In this document: positions 1-10,271 of the stretch, one piece after another | Numbering within the stretch: position 1 is the first letter of the stretch | How the letters are laid out: each line of letters starts with the position of its first letter | Assembly: GCA_948567375.1 (NCBI GenBank) | Contig: OX419756.1 | Coordinates: 47,098,552 to 47,162,551, forward strand | Direction of reading: 5' to 3' | From: Lunularia cruciata | Lineage: Eukaryota; Streptophyta; Marchantiopsida; Lunulariales; Lunulariaceae | DNA length: 64,000 nucleotides | The notes under the pieces: model-generated | The model's input: the letters and a program-made list of their open reading frames with translations, nothing else | Databases searched by the model: none | Told to the model about the DNA's origin: nothing | Program-made: the position numbers and the translations under genes

Positions 1-172
1 ACCCTAAAAATCCATCAAGAAAGCTATAACAAGGGTGACCAGCTACTTGGTCTAGAATTGTATCAGTAAAAGGCAAGGGATGATGATCCTTCCTTGTGAC
101 TGCGTTCAACTTATGGAAGTCTTGGCACACTTGGATCTTCCATGTTTTCTTCTTTGGGACAATAAAAATGGG
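1..172 (-). pseudogene. Reverse transcriptase fragment of gypsy element E2 (distal side of the E1 insertion)
   Basis: Read on the minus strand this piece gives a Ty3/gypsy reverse transcriptase: PIFIVPKK, then KLNAVTRKDHHPLPFTD and a YSFLDGF-like block, the usual region between the first RT motifs and the catalytic loop. It is the direct continuation of the pol frame that stops at 5815; the 5.6-kb element E1 lies between the two parts. Removing E1 and one 5-bp target copy restores an uninterrupted WVSPIFIV reading. The rest of RT, RNase H, integrase and the 3' LTR of E2 must lie left of the window. No function can be expected from this split copy. Confidence 0.85.
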
Positions 173-595
173 TGGCACAATATGGAGTTTAGCGACAAAG
201 TTAGTCGGGCTTACGAAGTAGAGAATAAGACAAAATAGCCTAGAATATTCTAGAAGCATCTAAGAAGCTTCTTGGGAAGCTTCCCAACTAGTTAACTTAC
301 GCCTTAAGCAGATAGCTTCTAGAAGGAAGATTTTAGAAGTTTCTAACTGGCTTAGCTTGCACACCAAGTATGCGGCTTCTAGAAGGAAGCTTCTTGAGAA
401 GCTTCCTGGTTAACTTGGCTTGCACGCCAAGAAAGCGGCTCAAGGAAGCTTCTTGAGAAGCTTCAAGGGTTTTGTATGCTACCTATAAATACCAAAGCCG
501 AAGCTCATGCTAGGCATTCGGAGTTTTCCCTCATTCAAGTGTCCCAATGTGAGGTTCCATTCTCCTATTTCTCTCCTCGGTTTTGGTCTTTTACA
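173..595 (+). repeat. 5' LTR of E1
   Basis: Begins TGGCACAATATGG and ends TTTTACA, 2 bases before the primer site. It contains several short inverted motifs built on TCTAGAAG and GAAGCTTC, and a TATAAATA box at 484-491, which would place transcription start near 515-525. Same length as the 3' LTR. The first bases TGGC differ from TGTA in the 3' LTR. Confidence 0.93.
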
Positions 596-596
596 T

Positions 597-608
597 TGGT
601 ATCAGAGC
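597..608 (+). other. E1 primer binding site (tRNA-iMet)
   Basis: TGGTATCAGAGC, complementary to the 3' end of plant initiator tRNA-Met, one base after the LTR end. This is the standard minus-strand primer site for many plant Ty1 and Ty3 elements and fixes the 5' LTR boundary. Confidence 0.93.
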
Positions 609-866
609 AGGAATGGGATGGATGGAATTTATGGACCACCAAATCCACTTCTGCCAAACCATTGGGACTTTCATGTCCAAATATTACCAAAGCATCGTTT
701 CACACAATTCATCACCTCACGCTTTGGGCAAGATTTTCTACATATGATCACCGTGTGAGAGGAACCCTTGATACTTCCAGTTGTAACTTATGGAGAACGG
801 TGGACGTATTGTATCTATGTGTTAATCAATTAGATAAATTGAGAGTAGTAGAATAGAGTTGTAGCG

Positions 867-1767
867 ATGGCGGCAATACCGGATGTTATCCTTGCAATGC
901 AATAACAAATCGAGCATCTTACTTGATTGTTGGATGAACGAGACCAGCAACAACAAGAATAGATAGACAGAGCGCAAGTTCAAGATAGAGAAGATCACAT
1001 TTGATTTCCAAAACCCAAGGTGTTTGAAAGCAAGAATCTTCCAAGCACAGTGGAGAATTTTTTGTTTGACTGTGAACGTTACTTTGAAGCCACCAATCTT
1101 CAAGATGAGCGAAAACAAATTCTCTTGGCTTCTAGCCAATTAGATGGTGTGGCAAAAACTTTGGTGGCGATTCCGAGTAGAAAGAGCTGAATGACAAATT
1201 GTTACACCGATTTTGACATGGGCAGAATTCAAGGATGCAATACTTGGTCGATTTCAAACTATAAATGCCACCCAAGCCGCACGAGATAAATTGGCAGAGT
1301 TGAGGCAGATTGGCTCAATGAGAAGCTACATCACACAATTTCAGAATATCATCATGCAAATTCCAGATATCCAAGAAGGTGAAGTTCTAGATCAATTTGT
1401 GCGAGGATTGAAGTCACAAACCAAATTGGAGGTGACCATGCGGGAGCCACAAAACGTAGAAGAAGCCATGCAATTGGCTGAGCGTTTTGATTCCTTGGTT
1501 GTGACAACTTGGTCTTGACCTCAACTTACACAAAGCCTATCAGTACCACGAGTAGAAGAACCAGTACCAATAAAGATTGATGCTATCCAACAAAGACCAC
1601 TTGGCACAGTAGATAGAGAAAGATTACAACAAAATGGAGGTTGTTTTTATTGTCGCCAGTTGGGGCATCGCATTGCTGAATGTCCACTCAAGAATGGACA
1701 ACCTCGACAAGTTGCCCAAGTGGAGGTTGTGGAGCGGAATGATCAGGGAAACGAGGAATCCCAGTAG
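867..1767 (+). pseudogene. E1 gag, broken
   Basis: The likely start is ATG at 867 (MAAIPDVI), also seen in relative E5 at 43516. The capsid-like retrotransposon gag domain is clearest at 1213-1518 (TWAEFKDAILGRF, then a YITQFQNII block). A zinc knuckle CFYCRQLGHRIAEC (CX2CX4HX4C, all ligands present) is at 1642-1683. Stop codons appear soon after the start and a stop follows the capsid block at 1516. The protein would form the particle and bind RNA; no intact product is possible here. Confidence 0.85.
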
Positions 1768-1779
1768 GAGATTTCAAGC

Positions 1780-2480
1780 CGCCTACTGGGAGCTTGATTA
1801 GTTCCAATGGGATTGAAGGCTCAACCTATGCAAGTCTGCTTCACTTGCAAGGTATGATATCTAATCGGGGTTGTAGAATTTTGGTTGATTTTGGAAGTTC
1901 AGAGAATTGCATGTCTATGCAAGTAGCAAAGGAATTGGGTATTCCTATCAAGCCAATGATTGGAAGTAGTTTGATGATGGCGGATGGTAGAAAGGGTTCT
2001 GCATTCCGCTCCTTGCATCCTATTACCTTCAAGATTGGGAAGAGTATTTGGAGTGTATGAGGTTTGTAGTGGCACCTCTACACTATGATATCATTTTGGG
2101 TCTACCTTGGCTTGAATGTCATAAGGTTCAATTTGATTGGATCCGACGCCAAATTCAAGTACAACACCAAGGTAGGAATTTCCGATTAGGTTGTCTAGCA
2201 CCTCTGAGTAAGACACCTAAGAATAGTCAGTCCCAAGATGGGAAGTTTGTCGAGAAGGTAGCCATAGAGCGAATCTGGAAGGGAGATAAGTCCCAAGATG
2301 GGAAGTTTGCCAGGAAGGCAACCAGGGAGCAAGCTTGGAAGAGAGATGAGTCTCTAGAAGGGAAGTTTGTTAATGAAGCAACCATAGAGCAAGCTTTGGA
2401 GGAAGATAAGTTTGTATTCGTGGTGTGGATCAAGCCGATTGCACAAGAACAATCTGAGGAGTGCCAAGTGCCGCATCAAG
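1780..2480 (+). pseudogene. E1 aspartic protease and linker, broken
   Basis: A retropepsin-like domain is visible: GMISNRGCRILVDFGSSENC, then IIPI/LGI-type strands and a HYDIILGLPWLE block in a shifted frame. The active-site D-S/T-G appears as D-F-G, so the catalytic threonine or serine is missing. The frame changes near 2048-2060. After the protease comes a charged linker made of three 60-bp repeats (2229-2408). The protease would cut Gag-Pol; this copy is unlikely to be active. Confidence 0.75.
2229..2408 (+). repeat. Three tandem 60-bp repeats in the E1 protease-RT linker
   Basis: Units start at 2229, 2289 and 2349 with AGTCCCAAGATGGGAAGTTT or variants, each encoding 20 residues (a K/Q-S-x-x-GKF-x-x-x-A core). 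Period 60 keeps frame. Relative E5 (about 44860) has at most one recognisable unit, so the expansion may be specific to this copy or subfamily. Confidence 0.8.
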
Positions 2481-3880
2481 CAATGGTTGATTGGATAGTT
2501 CAGGAGTTTATAGATGTGTTTCTTGATGATCTGCCAAACGGATTACCCTCCAATCGAGGTATGCCCTTCAAGATTGAGTTATTGCCAGGGAGTACTCTAG
2601 TGAGTAGACCAATCTATCGGCTCTCACCAAATGAGTTGGAGGAGTTGCGAACAACACTTATAGAGTTGTTGGAGAAGGATTTTATACAACATAGTACCTC
2701 TCCTTGGGGAGCACCGGTACTATTTTTCCAAAGAAGGATGGAAGACTTCATTTCTATATTGATTACCGTGGACTCAATAAGCAAACTGTGAAGAATGCAT
2801 ATCCCTTGCTTTGGATCAATGACCTGCTTGATCAATTAAGTAGAGCATGCTACTTTTCCAAGCTGGATCTTCGTAGCGGCTATTGGCAAATTCCTATTGA
2901 AGGAGAGGACATGCAAAAGACTACTTTTTGCACAAGGTATGGACATTTTGAGTGGAGAGTTCTACCTTTTGGACTCACTAATGCTCCAGCAGTCTTCATG
3001 GATCAGATGCATCTGGTGTTGGAGGGACTATTGGATTGATCCGTGGTGGTGTTCTTAGATGATATCTTAATCTATAGCAGGATAGAGGTAGAACACATGA
3101 ATCATGTGTGAGAAGTCCTAAGACAACTACGACAATGGAAATTTTATTGCAAGAAGTCAAAGTGTGCTTTTTGGCAGAAGGAGGTTACCTTCTTGGGTCA
3201 TAAGATCTCATCAGAGGGGATCAAGATGGAAGAAGAGAAGATCAAGGCCATTACTGATTGGCCTACCCCAAAGGATGCTACAGAAGTACGAGCATTCAAT
3301 GGATTGGCCAGTTTTTACCAACGGTTCATCCACTATTATGCTCACGTGGCTGCACCATTGACTGACCTCTTGGGAAAGAACTCAAGCTTCCAGTGGACCA
3401 CCAAGCATGAAGAAGCATTCCAGAAGTTAAAGCATATGGTGACTTCAAGACCTATTCTTCAACCATATGATCCTCAACTACCTTGTGTGGTTGATTTTGA
3501 TGCTTCTAACTTTGCAATTGGAGCTATGTTGCAACAAGAATTTCCAGATGGACTACATCCTACTGCCTTTGTGTCTTGCCGACTACATACAGCTGAAAGA
3601 AATTACTCTGCTTGAGATCGAGAACAACTTGCAATGGTATATGCCACCAAGGTATGGAAGCATTATCTCTTGGGGAAACAAGTGATCATGCAAACTGATC
3701 ACAAGCCATTGTTGCAGAGCTTACACTTGGAGCACATGAAGAGTCGGCATCATCGATGGGAAGAGCAACTCCAATTGTTTGACATCAAACTTGAGTACAA
3801 ACCAGGTCGGTTCCATGTCATCCCCGATGCTCTATCACGACGACCTGATTTGAAGGATCTTCCTCTCATCACGGCGGCAA
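2481..3880 (+). pseudogene. E1 reverse transcriptase and RNase H, broken
   Basis: RT motifs in order: PFKIELLPGS, PIYRLSPNE, a fingers region with a frame change near 2704, FSKLDLRSGYWQI, FEWRVLPFGLTNAP, and the catalytic FLDD at 3052-3063 (the usual YxDD with F for Y). RNase H follows: VVDFDASNFAIGAML, a LHTAERNYSA block, and QTDHKPLLQSL, ending LSRRPDL. In-frame TGA codons at 3037 and 3613 stop translation just before the catalytic loop and inside RNase H. The enzyme would copy element RNA into DNA; this copy cannot. Confidence 0.9.
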
Positions 3881-5373
3881 TTACAACGGTCTCCATTGAC
3901 CCTAAGGTCCATAATGAGTTTCAATCAGCTCTACAACAAGATCCCTTCTTCCAAATGGTACACGGTCATTTGACAGCACGCGACAAGGAGTACAGCACCT
4001 TCTCCTTCAAGGAAGGCATTTTATTCCATGCAGACCAGATCTATGTACTAGCCAAAGGTGATCTTCAACTTGTGCGCCTTCAAGAAGCCCATGATTTACC
4101 AATAGCTGGTCACATGGGAGTGGACAAGACCTTGGGCACCCTCCAACGCCAATGGTGGTGGCCCAACATGACACAAGATGTTTGAGACTTTGTCCGATCA
4201 TGTGAGAGTTGCCAACAAAACAAGACCAGCAACCAAAAGCCAAGTGGACTCCTTCAACCACTCGCCATTCCATCCGCTCGTTGGGAGCATGTGAGCTTGG
4301 ATCTCATCACATCCTTGCCAAAGACAAAACAAGGACACACCGCAATCGTGGTGTTTGTGGATAAGCTTAGTAAGCAAATCCACTTGGCACCAACCTGTGA
4401 TACCATGGATGCTCCAACCTTAGCGCAAATCTACTTCAACAATGTCTTCAAGCATCATGGGATGCCACGTGTACTCATCTCCGACCGTGATCCTTGATTT
4501 ACCGGGAAGTTTTGGCAAGCACTCTTCCAAATACTCGGCACCAAGCTTGCTTTGTCCACGGCCTATCATCCTCAAACTGATGGACAAACCAAACGCGCCA
4601 ATCGTACATTGGAGGATATGTTGCGGGCCTTTGTCAATGTCCACCATACCAATTGGGATGAATGTCTTGCAGCTACAGAATTTGCCTACAACAATTCCAA
4701 ATAGGCAAGCACCGGATTTTCTCCCTTCTTTCTCAATTTTCGCCAAGATCCGCTTGTTCCAGATTCTCTTCTTGCTCCCTCTCCCTCTTAGGTTCCTCAT
4801 ACTTCCACATTCTTGACCACAATATCCCAATCTCTCCAACAAGCCAAGTCTCACCTCCTTGTTGCTCAAAATCGCCAAAAACAATATGCGGACCACCATC
4901 GTTGTGATCTAACCTTTGAAGTTGGCGATAAAGTCATGCTATCCTCTAGTAACCTCCCTCTCCCACTTGATACCCAAGTTTGTAAACTTGCTCCTAATTG
5001 GATAGGACCCTTTGACATCACCCACATTGTCTCTCATGTTGCTAATCGACTTGCCTTGCCTTGTCACATGCATATCCATCCTATCTTTCATGTTTCCAAG
5101 TTAAAACCCTTTGTTCCTAACCCCTCTTCCTTTTCCTCTCGAGTCCAACCTCCTCCTTTGCCTGTCCCTATCAATGATCATGAGGAGTACAAAGTTGATC
5201 GTATCCTTGCATGTCGTCATATTCAACAAGGCCATCACCAACATACGGAGTACAAGGTCCTTTGGAAAGGGTATCCCCTTCATGATGCCACATGGGAACC
5301 TCTTTCCCACCTCCAAAATGCACAGATGGCCATCAAGGAATTTGAAGCTTCACTGGCGACGAGGACGTCACCA
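3881..5373 (+). pseudogene. E1 integrase with C-terminal chromodomain, broken
   Basis: The zinc-binding HHCC part shows GHMGVDKTL and CESCQQNKT. The catalytic core shows D (SLDLITSLPK), D (ISDRDP) and E (NRTLEDML), so all three acidic residues are still encoded. A GPFDITHIV block follows, and a chromodomain at about 5183-5355 (EYKVDRILACR, YKVLWKGYP, ATWEPLSHL), which places the element among the chromoviruses; in that group the domain is thought to steer integration to heterochromatin. In-frame stops at 4183, 4495 and 4702 and a frame change near 4700-4813 disable it. Confidence 0.92.
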
Positions 5374-5378
5374 ACTAG

Positions 5379-5391
5379 CGGCGGGGGAATA
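5379..5391 (+). other. E1 polypurine tract
   Basis: GCGGCGGGGGAATA-type purine-rich run directly before the 3' LTR TGTAACAAT. This position is where plus-strand DNA synthesis of LTR retrotransposons is primed. Confidence 0.8.
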
Positions 5392-5814
5392 TGTAACAAT
5401 ATGGAGTTTAGCGATGAAGTTAGTCGGGCTTACGAAGTAGAGAATAAGACAAAATAGCCTAGAATATTCTAGAAGCATCTAAGAAGCTTCTTGGGAAGCT
5501 TCCCAACTAGTTAACTTGCGCCTTAAGCAGGTAGCTTCTAGAAGGAAGCTTCTAGAAGTTTCTAACTAGCTTAGCTTGCACACCAAGTAGGCGGCTTCTA
5601 GAAGGAAGCTTCTTGAGAAGCTTCCTGGTTAACTTGGCTTGCACGCCAAGAAAGCGGCTCAAGAAAGCTTCTTGAGAAGCTTCAAGGGTTTTGTATGCTA
5701 CCTATAAATACCAAAGCCAAAGCTCATGCTAGGCATTCGGAGTTTTCCCTCATTCAAGTGTCCCAATGTGAGGTTCCATTCTCCTATTTCTCTCCTTAGT
5801 TTTGGTCTTTTACA
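5392..5814 (+). repeat. 3' LTR of E1
   Basis: TGTAACAATATGG to TTTTACA, 423 bp, TATAAATA at 5703-5710. About 14 substitutions and no indels against the 5' LTR by eye. Confidence 0.93.
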
Positions 5815-7082
5815 AAGAGGGAGACCCATTTACTACTTAAGATAGGGAAGATGATTCCGGCCCCTAAGTACTTGTCAATTTCATCTTTCACTAAAAGTGA
5901 GTACTTCGGGTTTAGACGGTATTGTCTTTGCCGAACCGGAACTGCACATTCAACCAGATCAATCGGGTGTTCTCCAAATTCTCGTGGAATACTCGGCATT
6001 TGATCAATAGACCAGGCAAATATATCTTGGAATTCTATGAATAGGGCAGTGTATCTTGCCAACTCCTCCAAAGTGACTGTCTTTGAAATTTTTAGAATTT
6101 TCCCTTCAGTCAAAACAATGTCTTGACAGTCATCGGGGTTGATGACTCCTTCAACGTGGCTTACTCGGCTCAACCCGAGGTGAGCTGCCATCAAACCCCC
6201 TTCCTCCAAGTCAGATTCACCTGAGGCAAGGTCATATGGATCTTTGTCTTTGACATCCACCTCGTAGCATTCCAAGTAATTGACTTGGACTTCGTCTTCG
6301 GATTTGTCTGAGGACAAAGACAATGAGTCTTCGGATTCATCCTCCTCTTTTGACAAACTAGTTTCCCTGAGATGGGGAACTTTCATCCAACTCACAGTCA
6401 CCAGCTTCTGATCTTCGGATGAAATGTCCTTGAATTGTAACTTCTGCTGATGCCAATCCACCACAACTTGGGCATTGTACAACCAGGGTCTTCCGATCAA
6501 CAGAGGGTAACTAGTCTTAGTCATTGGTCGCAACACAATGTAGTTCAACTTGAAGGGCACCCCTCCAATGATCGTGGTAATGTTTGACAGCATGCCCAAA
6601 GGCCGTCTCTTGGTTTGGTCTGCAAATTTCAAAACTTGGGGTGTTGGCTCAAAAGTATGATACCCCAATCGATTTGTAGTATCCTTGGTCATGACATTCA
6701 CACCATAACCCAAATCAATGGGTATTGATGTGATCATGCACCCTGCAATCTCCACATCAACCTTGGGAGATCCCATATCTTCTTGTTCAATATGATAAAT
6801 AGCGGGCAGGTCCTTCTTTGACATCGACCTTACCTTCTTAAGGGCCAAGTTCAGCTGCTTCTTGTACAGCTTATTGTCTTCCCACAATTGCTTGAATGTA
6901 ACATTGGCATTTGTGGCTGCCAAATCCGCTACAATATCATATTGGGGTACGCCTCCCAATTTGACCGTCTTCGCTTTTGGCTTCGGGTTTGAAGTCTCTC
7001 CATGTTCCATTTTGACTTCGGGACATTTTAAGATGGTGATGGGATTGGTAGTGGCCTTAACCCGAGGTTCCTTGGGTTGGCC
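5815..7082 (-). pseudogene. E2 pol: protease and N-terminal reverse transcriptase
   Basis: An open minus-strand frame of about 420 codons. From its N-terminus: a basic/proline region (QPKEPRVKATTNP), a retropepsin-like fold with IPIDLGYGVNVM as the active-site strand (D-L-G instead of D-T/S-G), PLLIGRPWLYNAQVVVDW as the closing strands, an acidic linker with many S/E/D, then the start of RT (RQRQYRLNPKYSLLVKDEI, SSKWVS) where E1 cuts it. The frame is continuous with 7775-8057 beyond solo LTR-B and with 172-1 beyond E1. The first four residues of the apparent frame (MGVT) come from the inserted LTR and are not native. Confidence 0.88.
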
Positions 7083-7774
7083 TGTAACACCCATTTGTGC
7101 ATGTGTGTGGTATTGTGATATTTAGCTTGGTATTACAAGTACTTAAGAGATATTATTTATATAGAGATAAAGGATGGTTCTATATTAGTCATGGTTAGCT
7201 AAAGTTAGTCATAGCTAAGATAGATGGGACCTTACTTTAGAGGAAGTAGAAAAGATGAGCACCACTATTTTGGATTTTAGTGTGTTGACTTGGTATTATT
7301 CCTAGGTGTTTGGCTTTGAGGAAAGAGTTGAGAACTCTTGGGCCCGCAAGCCTTTTTGTTTTGGATTCTTCTTTAGTCCAAGGATAGCCCATGTGAAGGA
7401 ATCCTTGACTTAGTGGTTGGGTCAAGATAAGGTCACATGCTTAGGGGAATATGCCCATGTGAATGGATATTCCTTTCTACTTTTTGACTTGACTTGACTT
7501 TTAGTCTAGTAACTTGAGTTACTCCGGTAATTAGTAACTTTGGTATGTAACTATTTCATAAGTATATGAACAAGGGGTGAGGAGGTACTCATCATCCTTT
7601 CATTTGCAACTATCTCTCTCTCATTGAGTTCTCTAGTGAGCAATGTCTTGAGTCTTGGAGTGCTAGCCTTGGAGGAGTATGATGGAGTTGGGGTTCCTTG
7701 CCTTCTTAGTCCATGGTGCGCTACCATAATAGCCATCAGAGGTTCATCCTGAGTGAGAGACAGGCCGGCTCACA
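7083..7774 (+). repeat. Solo LTR, family B (copy 1)
   Basis: 692 bp, TGTAACACCCATTTG to GGCTCACA, with 4-bp duplication GGCC (7079-7082 and 7775-7778). No primer site or coding follows, so it is a solo LTR left by recombination. Removing it and one GGCC restores the E2 pol frame (QAKVG joined to QPKEP). Nearly identical to the copies at 52362 and 63261; more diverged from 38596 and 53963. The TATA position reads TATATGA here. Confidence 0.93.
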
Positions 7775-8057
7775 GGCCCACCTTGGCTTGGATCAGACCC
7801 TTTACTTTGGATTGGATGTCCGCTGGAAAAACTGGAGGCTTTGTCTTTGTCTCCTCCTCCAAACTCAATTCTCGAGTTCTGAGTAGTGCCTCCTTAAGTT
7901 CTTTCTGCAAGGCTTTAGCTTTGGCTTTAGAGAGGATCTTTTGCTCCTTGGCAGAAAGAATTGCCTTTGGGCGCAGTCTCTTTGCCTTTTTAGAAGATGA
8001 TGAGGTCGTACTCAGTTCTTCGGGATCACGCTTCTTCTTACTTGCACGTTGTCATGT
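7775..8057 (-). pseudogene. E2 gag-pol junction segment
   Basis: Minus-strand frame with a very basic and helical sequence (KKKRDPEEL, SSSSKKAKRLRPKAI, LSKAKAKALQKELKE, PADIQSKVKGLIQ). It links the gag side (10272) to the protease side (7082): after removal of LTR-D and one CATGT copy the sequence runs KVET-stop-QRASKKK, with a TGA at the join. Probably a linker between Gag and protease; no catalytic motif. Confidence 0.8.
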
Positions 8058-10270
8058 TGTGATTTGCATAGCCGTAAAAAGTGACTTATCATAGTTTATC
8101 TCCACGTTAGTGGGGTAGGTTGCATGCTAGATCCGACGGATGAGATGTTGCCATGTGAGCCATCTATATACATGTATGTGATTGGCCATGTGGGTTACAA
8201 TCTTATCATGTTTGAGGGCTCTGATGAATAAAGATGATGGCGAGTAGAGAGACGGGTGTGTTTTAGTTTGGAGAGTCTTAGAGGAGAGAAGGAAGTTAAG
8301 AGAGAATTGTAGCAGAGAGTGAGTGTTAGAGCATCAGAGGAAGCATTCAAGCATGAGATGTCCCATGCTCCCAATCTGCCGCTCCTAAATCCTTTTCTCA
8401 TCAGGCTTCAGATTTTACATTGTGACAACTTATGGGATTGGTTGGTAGCACGTTTTGGGGTGGTGTTTGTGGAGTCGGTGATAAGAAACCCAGATCCTAT
8501 CGTCCTTCCAGTGCTTACTTATGAGAATGTCTAGGACTTGAAAATTTATGTCCTTCTATAGTTGGAGAATGCCTAAAATTTTGCTCATAAGCTTCAAGGT
8601 GGAGTTGTGGAGTCCATTTATCAAAAAGTAAAAAGAGTAAAGGACAAATGTGCAAGAGCTTGGATCCCAAGAGAAAAGTCGGGGTCTTTTGACCATTGGG
8701 GGAGTTCGGTGAGGCCATTTAGGGAATAGAGGACATAGTTGGAAAGAGGAGATGACATGCTACAATTTTCAAACAGAAATCACGCAATTTGAGCTGAGCG
8801 TGAGAGGGATATGATCAATTGAGTGAAGGGGGGTTGAATTCATACCCAGGAGCACAAAGTAGTCAATTGAGGGAGCTTCTTGAGACTTTTTTACTATCTG
8901 TCAATACGATTGGAGAGTAGACAATGTTATTACAGTACTAAGTGAAATAAATTTCAGTTTTGGGTCAATCTAAAATCAGATCCAATTGATTGAAGTTCAA
9001 GCTTATGGGATGTAAGGTGTTGGAGAAGAGCTAATGATCAGGTTTGGAGTTTTGTTCACTCCCCAAATTGCAGTTTGAATTTCCTCATGAAAATTTCCAG
9101 AGTTTTTGGTGGATAGGTTTAGCTCCTCTTTGTGAAAGTTTCATGTGAATTATTCAAATAGAGAAATTAGGGTCTTGGATCAAATATACCTGGGTCTGTA
9201 GAGCTCACGAGTTAGCCCAGCTCAAGAATTGATCCACATCTAAAGACTAGAGTTGGATTAGGCTACAAAAATTTGTAACAGTTTAGACAAAAACACAACC
9301 AGCTATTGTGGAAAATTTGGTTGGTTCTAGATTTGTGAAGAGTGAGATCTAATGCAAAACATCTTGCTAAAAATATTGTCATAAGCTCGGTAGAGTAAAT
9401 TTTCCTTTCATCTTGATTCGATATCATGTCTCATGTCTTGTGACTATGATTGAGAGTTTCATGCTGCCAGAGAGTTTGTGAGGATCAAGTGTGTTTCTGA
9501 ATCAGAAATCTGGGGAAAATTTGCCAAGAACCAGGAGAAAAACCCTAAAAAGAAGATTTTGAAATTAGGGTGAAGTCAAAAAAAAACCCTGGCCAACTTT
9601 GAGAGATTGTCAAGAGAGTTGTAGTGATCTACCTAAATTGTATTTTATATCATTGGAAATCTTATCTTACAGGATTTCCATTGAATCCTAGATCACTCAA
9701 ATCCAAGCTATGTAGAAATAGTTACTTGCATATGAGTTGCGCATAGTTTTCCCCATCAAAAAGACAAAAATCCCCACATGAAGTAGGAATCTGTTGAGAT
9801 TTGAAGTACAGATGGGAGGAGGCTTGGAGTATGGATTGAAATGAGCTTGATGATAGAGCACAAAGGCTCTGAAGCTCTTTCTTGACAAAAACTACAGAGA
9901 GTTGTTGCCGTTTTCTTGTGATTGGATCCTCTCTGTACTTGTATGCCTGTTTGTACGCCCAATTGGCTTGGATTGGTGTGCGGGCGTTGCGCTCAGATTA
10001 TTTCCTTCTAGGATTGTTGTGTATTTCTTCTTGGTTATATTGGAAGTGATGACCAGCAGACCAAGAGTGTGTGTTGTGATGACAGGTCAGGTTGCACGAT
10101 ACTATCTTCCCGATAGCAAGAATATTAGTCATGAGAAAGGAGGGTTTCGGCGATAAGGGTCACATGCGTGTTTTGTCGAGTCATTACAGGTTTACCTCTA
10201 GCCTCTGATCTATAGTCTCCACAGTTAGGCACCCTGTGTGTTCCCAAAGAGAAAAAAGGAAAGAACGACA
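8058..10270 (+). repeat. Solo LTR-like insertion, family D (about 2.2 kb)
   Basis: Inserted in E2 between gag and pol. Left flank CATGT (8053-8057), right flank CATGT (10272-10276); the insert runs TGTGATTTGCATAGC to GAACGACA, with one extra A or a 6-bp duplication with one mismatch. No primer site, gag or pol motif is visible inside, so a solo LTR is the best reading, though a non-autonomous element is possible. A coding-like stretch with stops (about 8319-8730, +) includes IRNPDPIVLPVL and KVKRVKDKCARAWIPREK; I do not recognise it. A stretch of about 60 bp near 10046-10100 resembles 51490-51545 upstream of the E4 gag, hinting at plus orientation. Confidence 0.65.
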
Positions 10271-10271
10271 A

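Larger units (their letters stand above)
173..5814 (+). mobile_element. E1: complete chromovirus-type Ty3/gypsy retrotransposon (family A), inactivated
   Basis: Full structure: 423-bp LTRs (173-595 and 5392-5814), tRNA-iMet primer site, gag, protease, RT, RNase H, integrase, chromodomain, polypurine tract, 3' LTR. By eye the two LTRs differ at about 14 of 423 positions (about 3%), so the insertion is not recent. The flanks are ATGGG (168-172) and AAGAG (5815-5819), 3 of 5 matching, read as a decayed target duplication because removing one copy rejoins the E2 RT frame exactly. At least five in-frame stops break pol (3037, 3613, 4183, 4495, 4702), with more in gag. Two poorer relatives lie at 42861 (E5) and 48675 (E6). 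Confidence 0.93.

Noticed and set aside
7237-7736. Conserved minus-strand ORFs of 61-62 codons in each family-B LTR (MTQPLSQGFLHMG and MAIMVAHHGLRRQ types)
   Set aside because: They recur only because the LTR copies are recent relatives; they are antisense to the LTR, have no domain, and older copies lose them or change residues freely.
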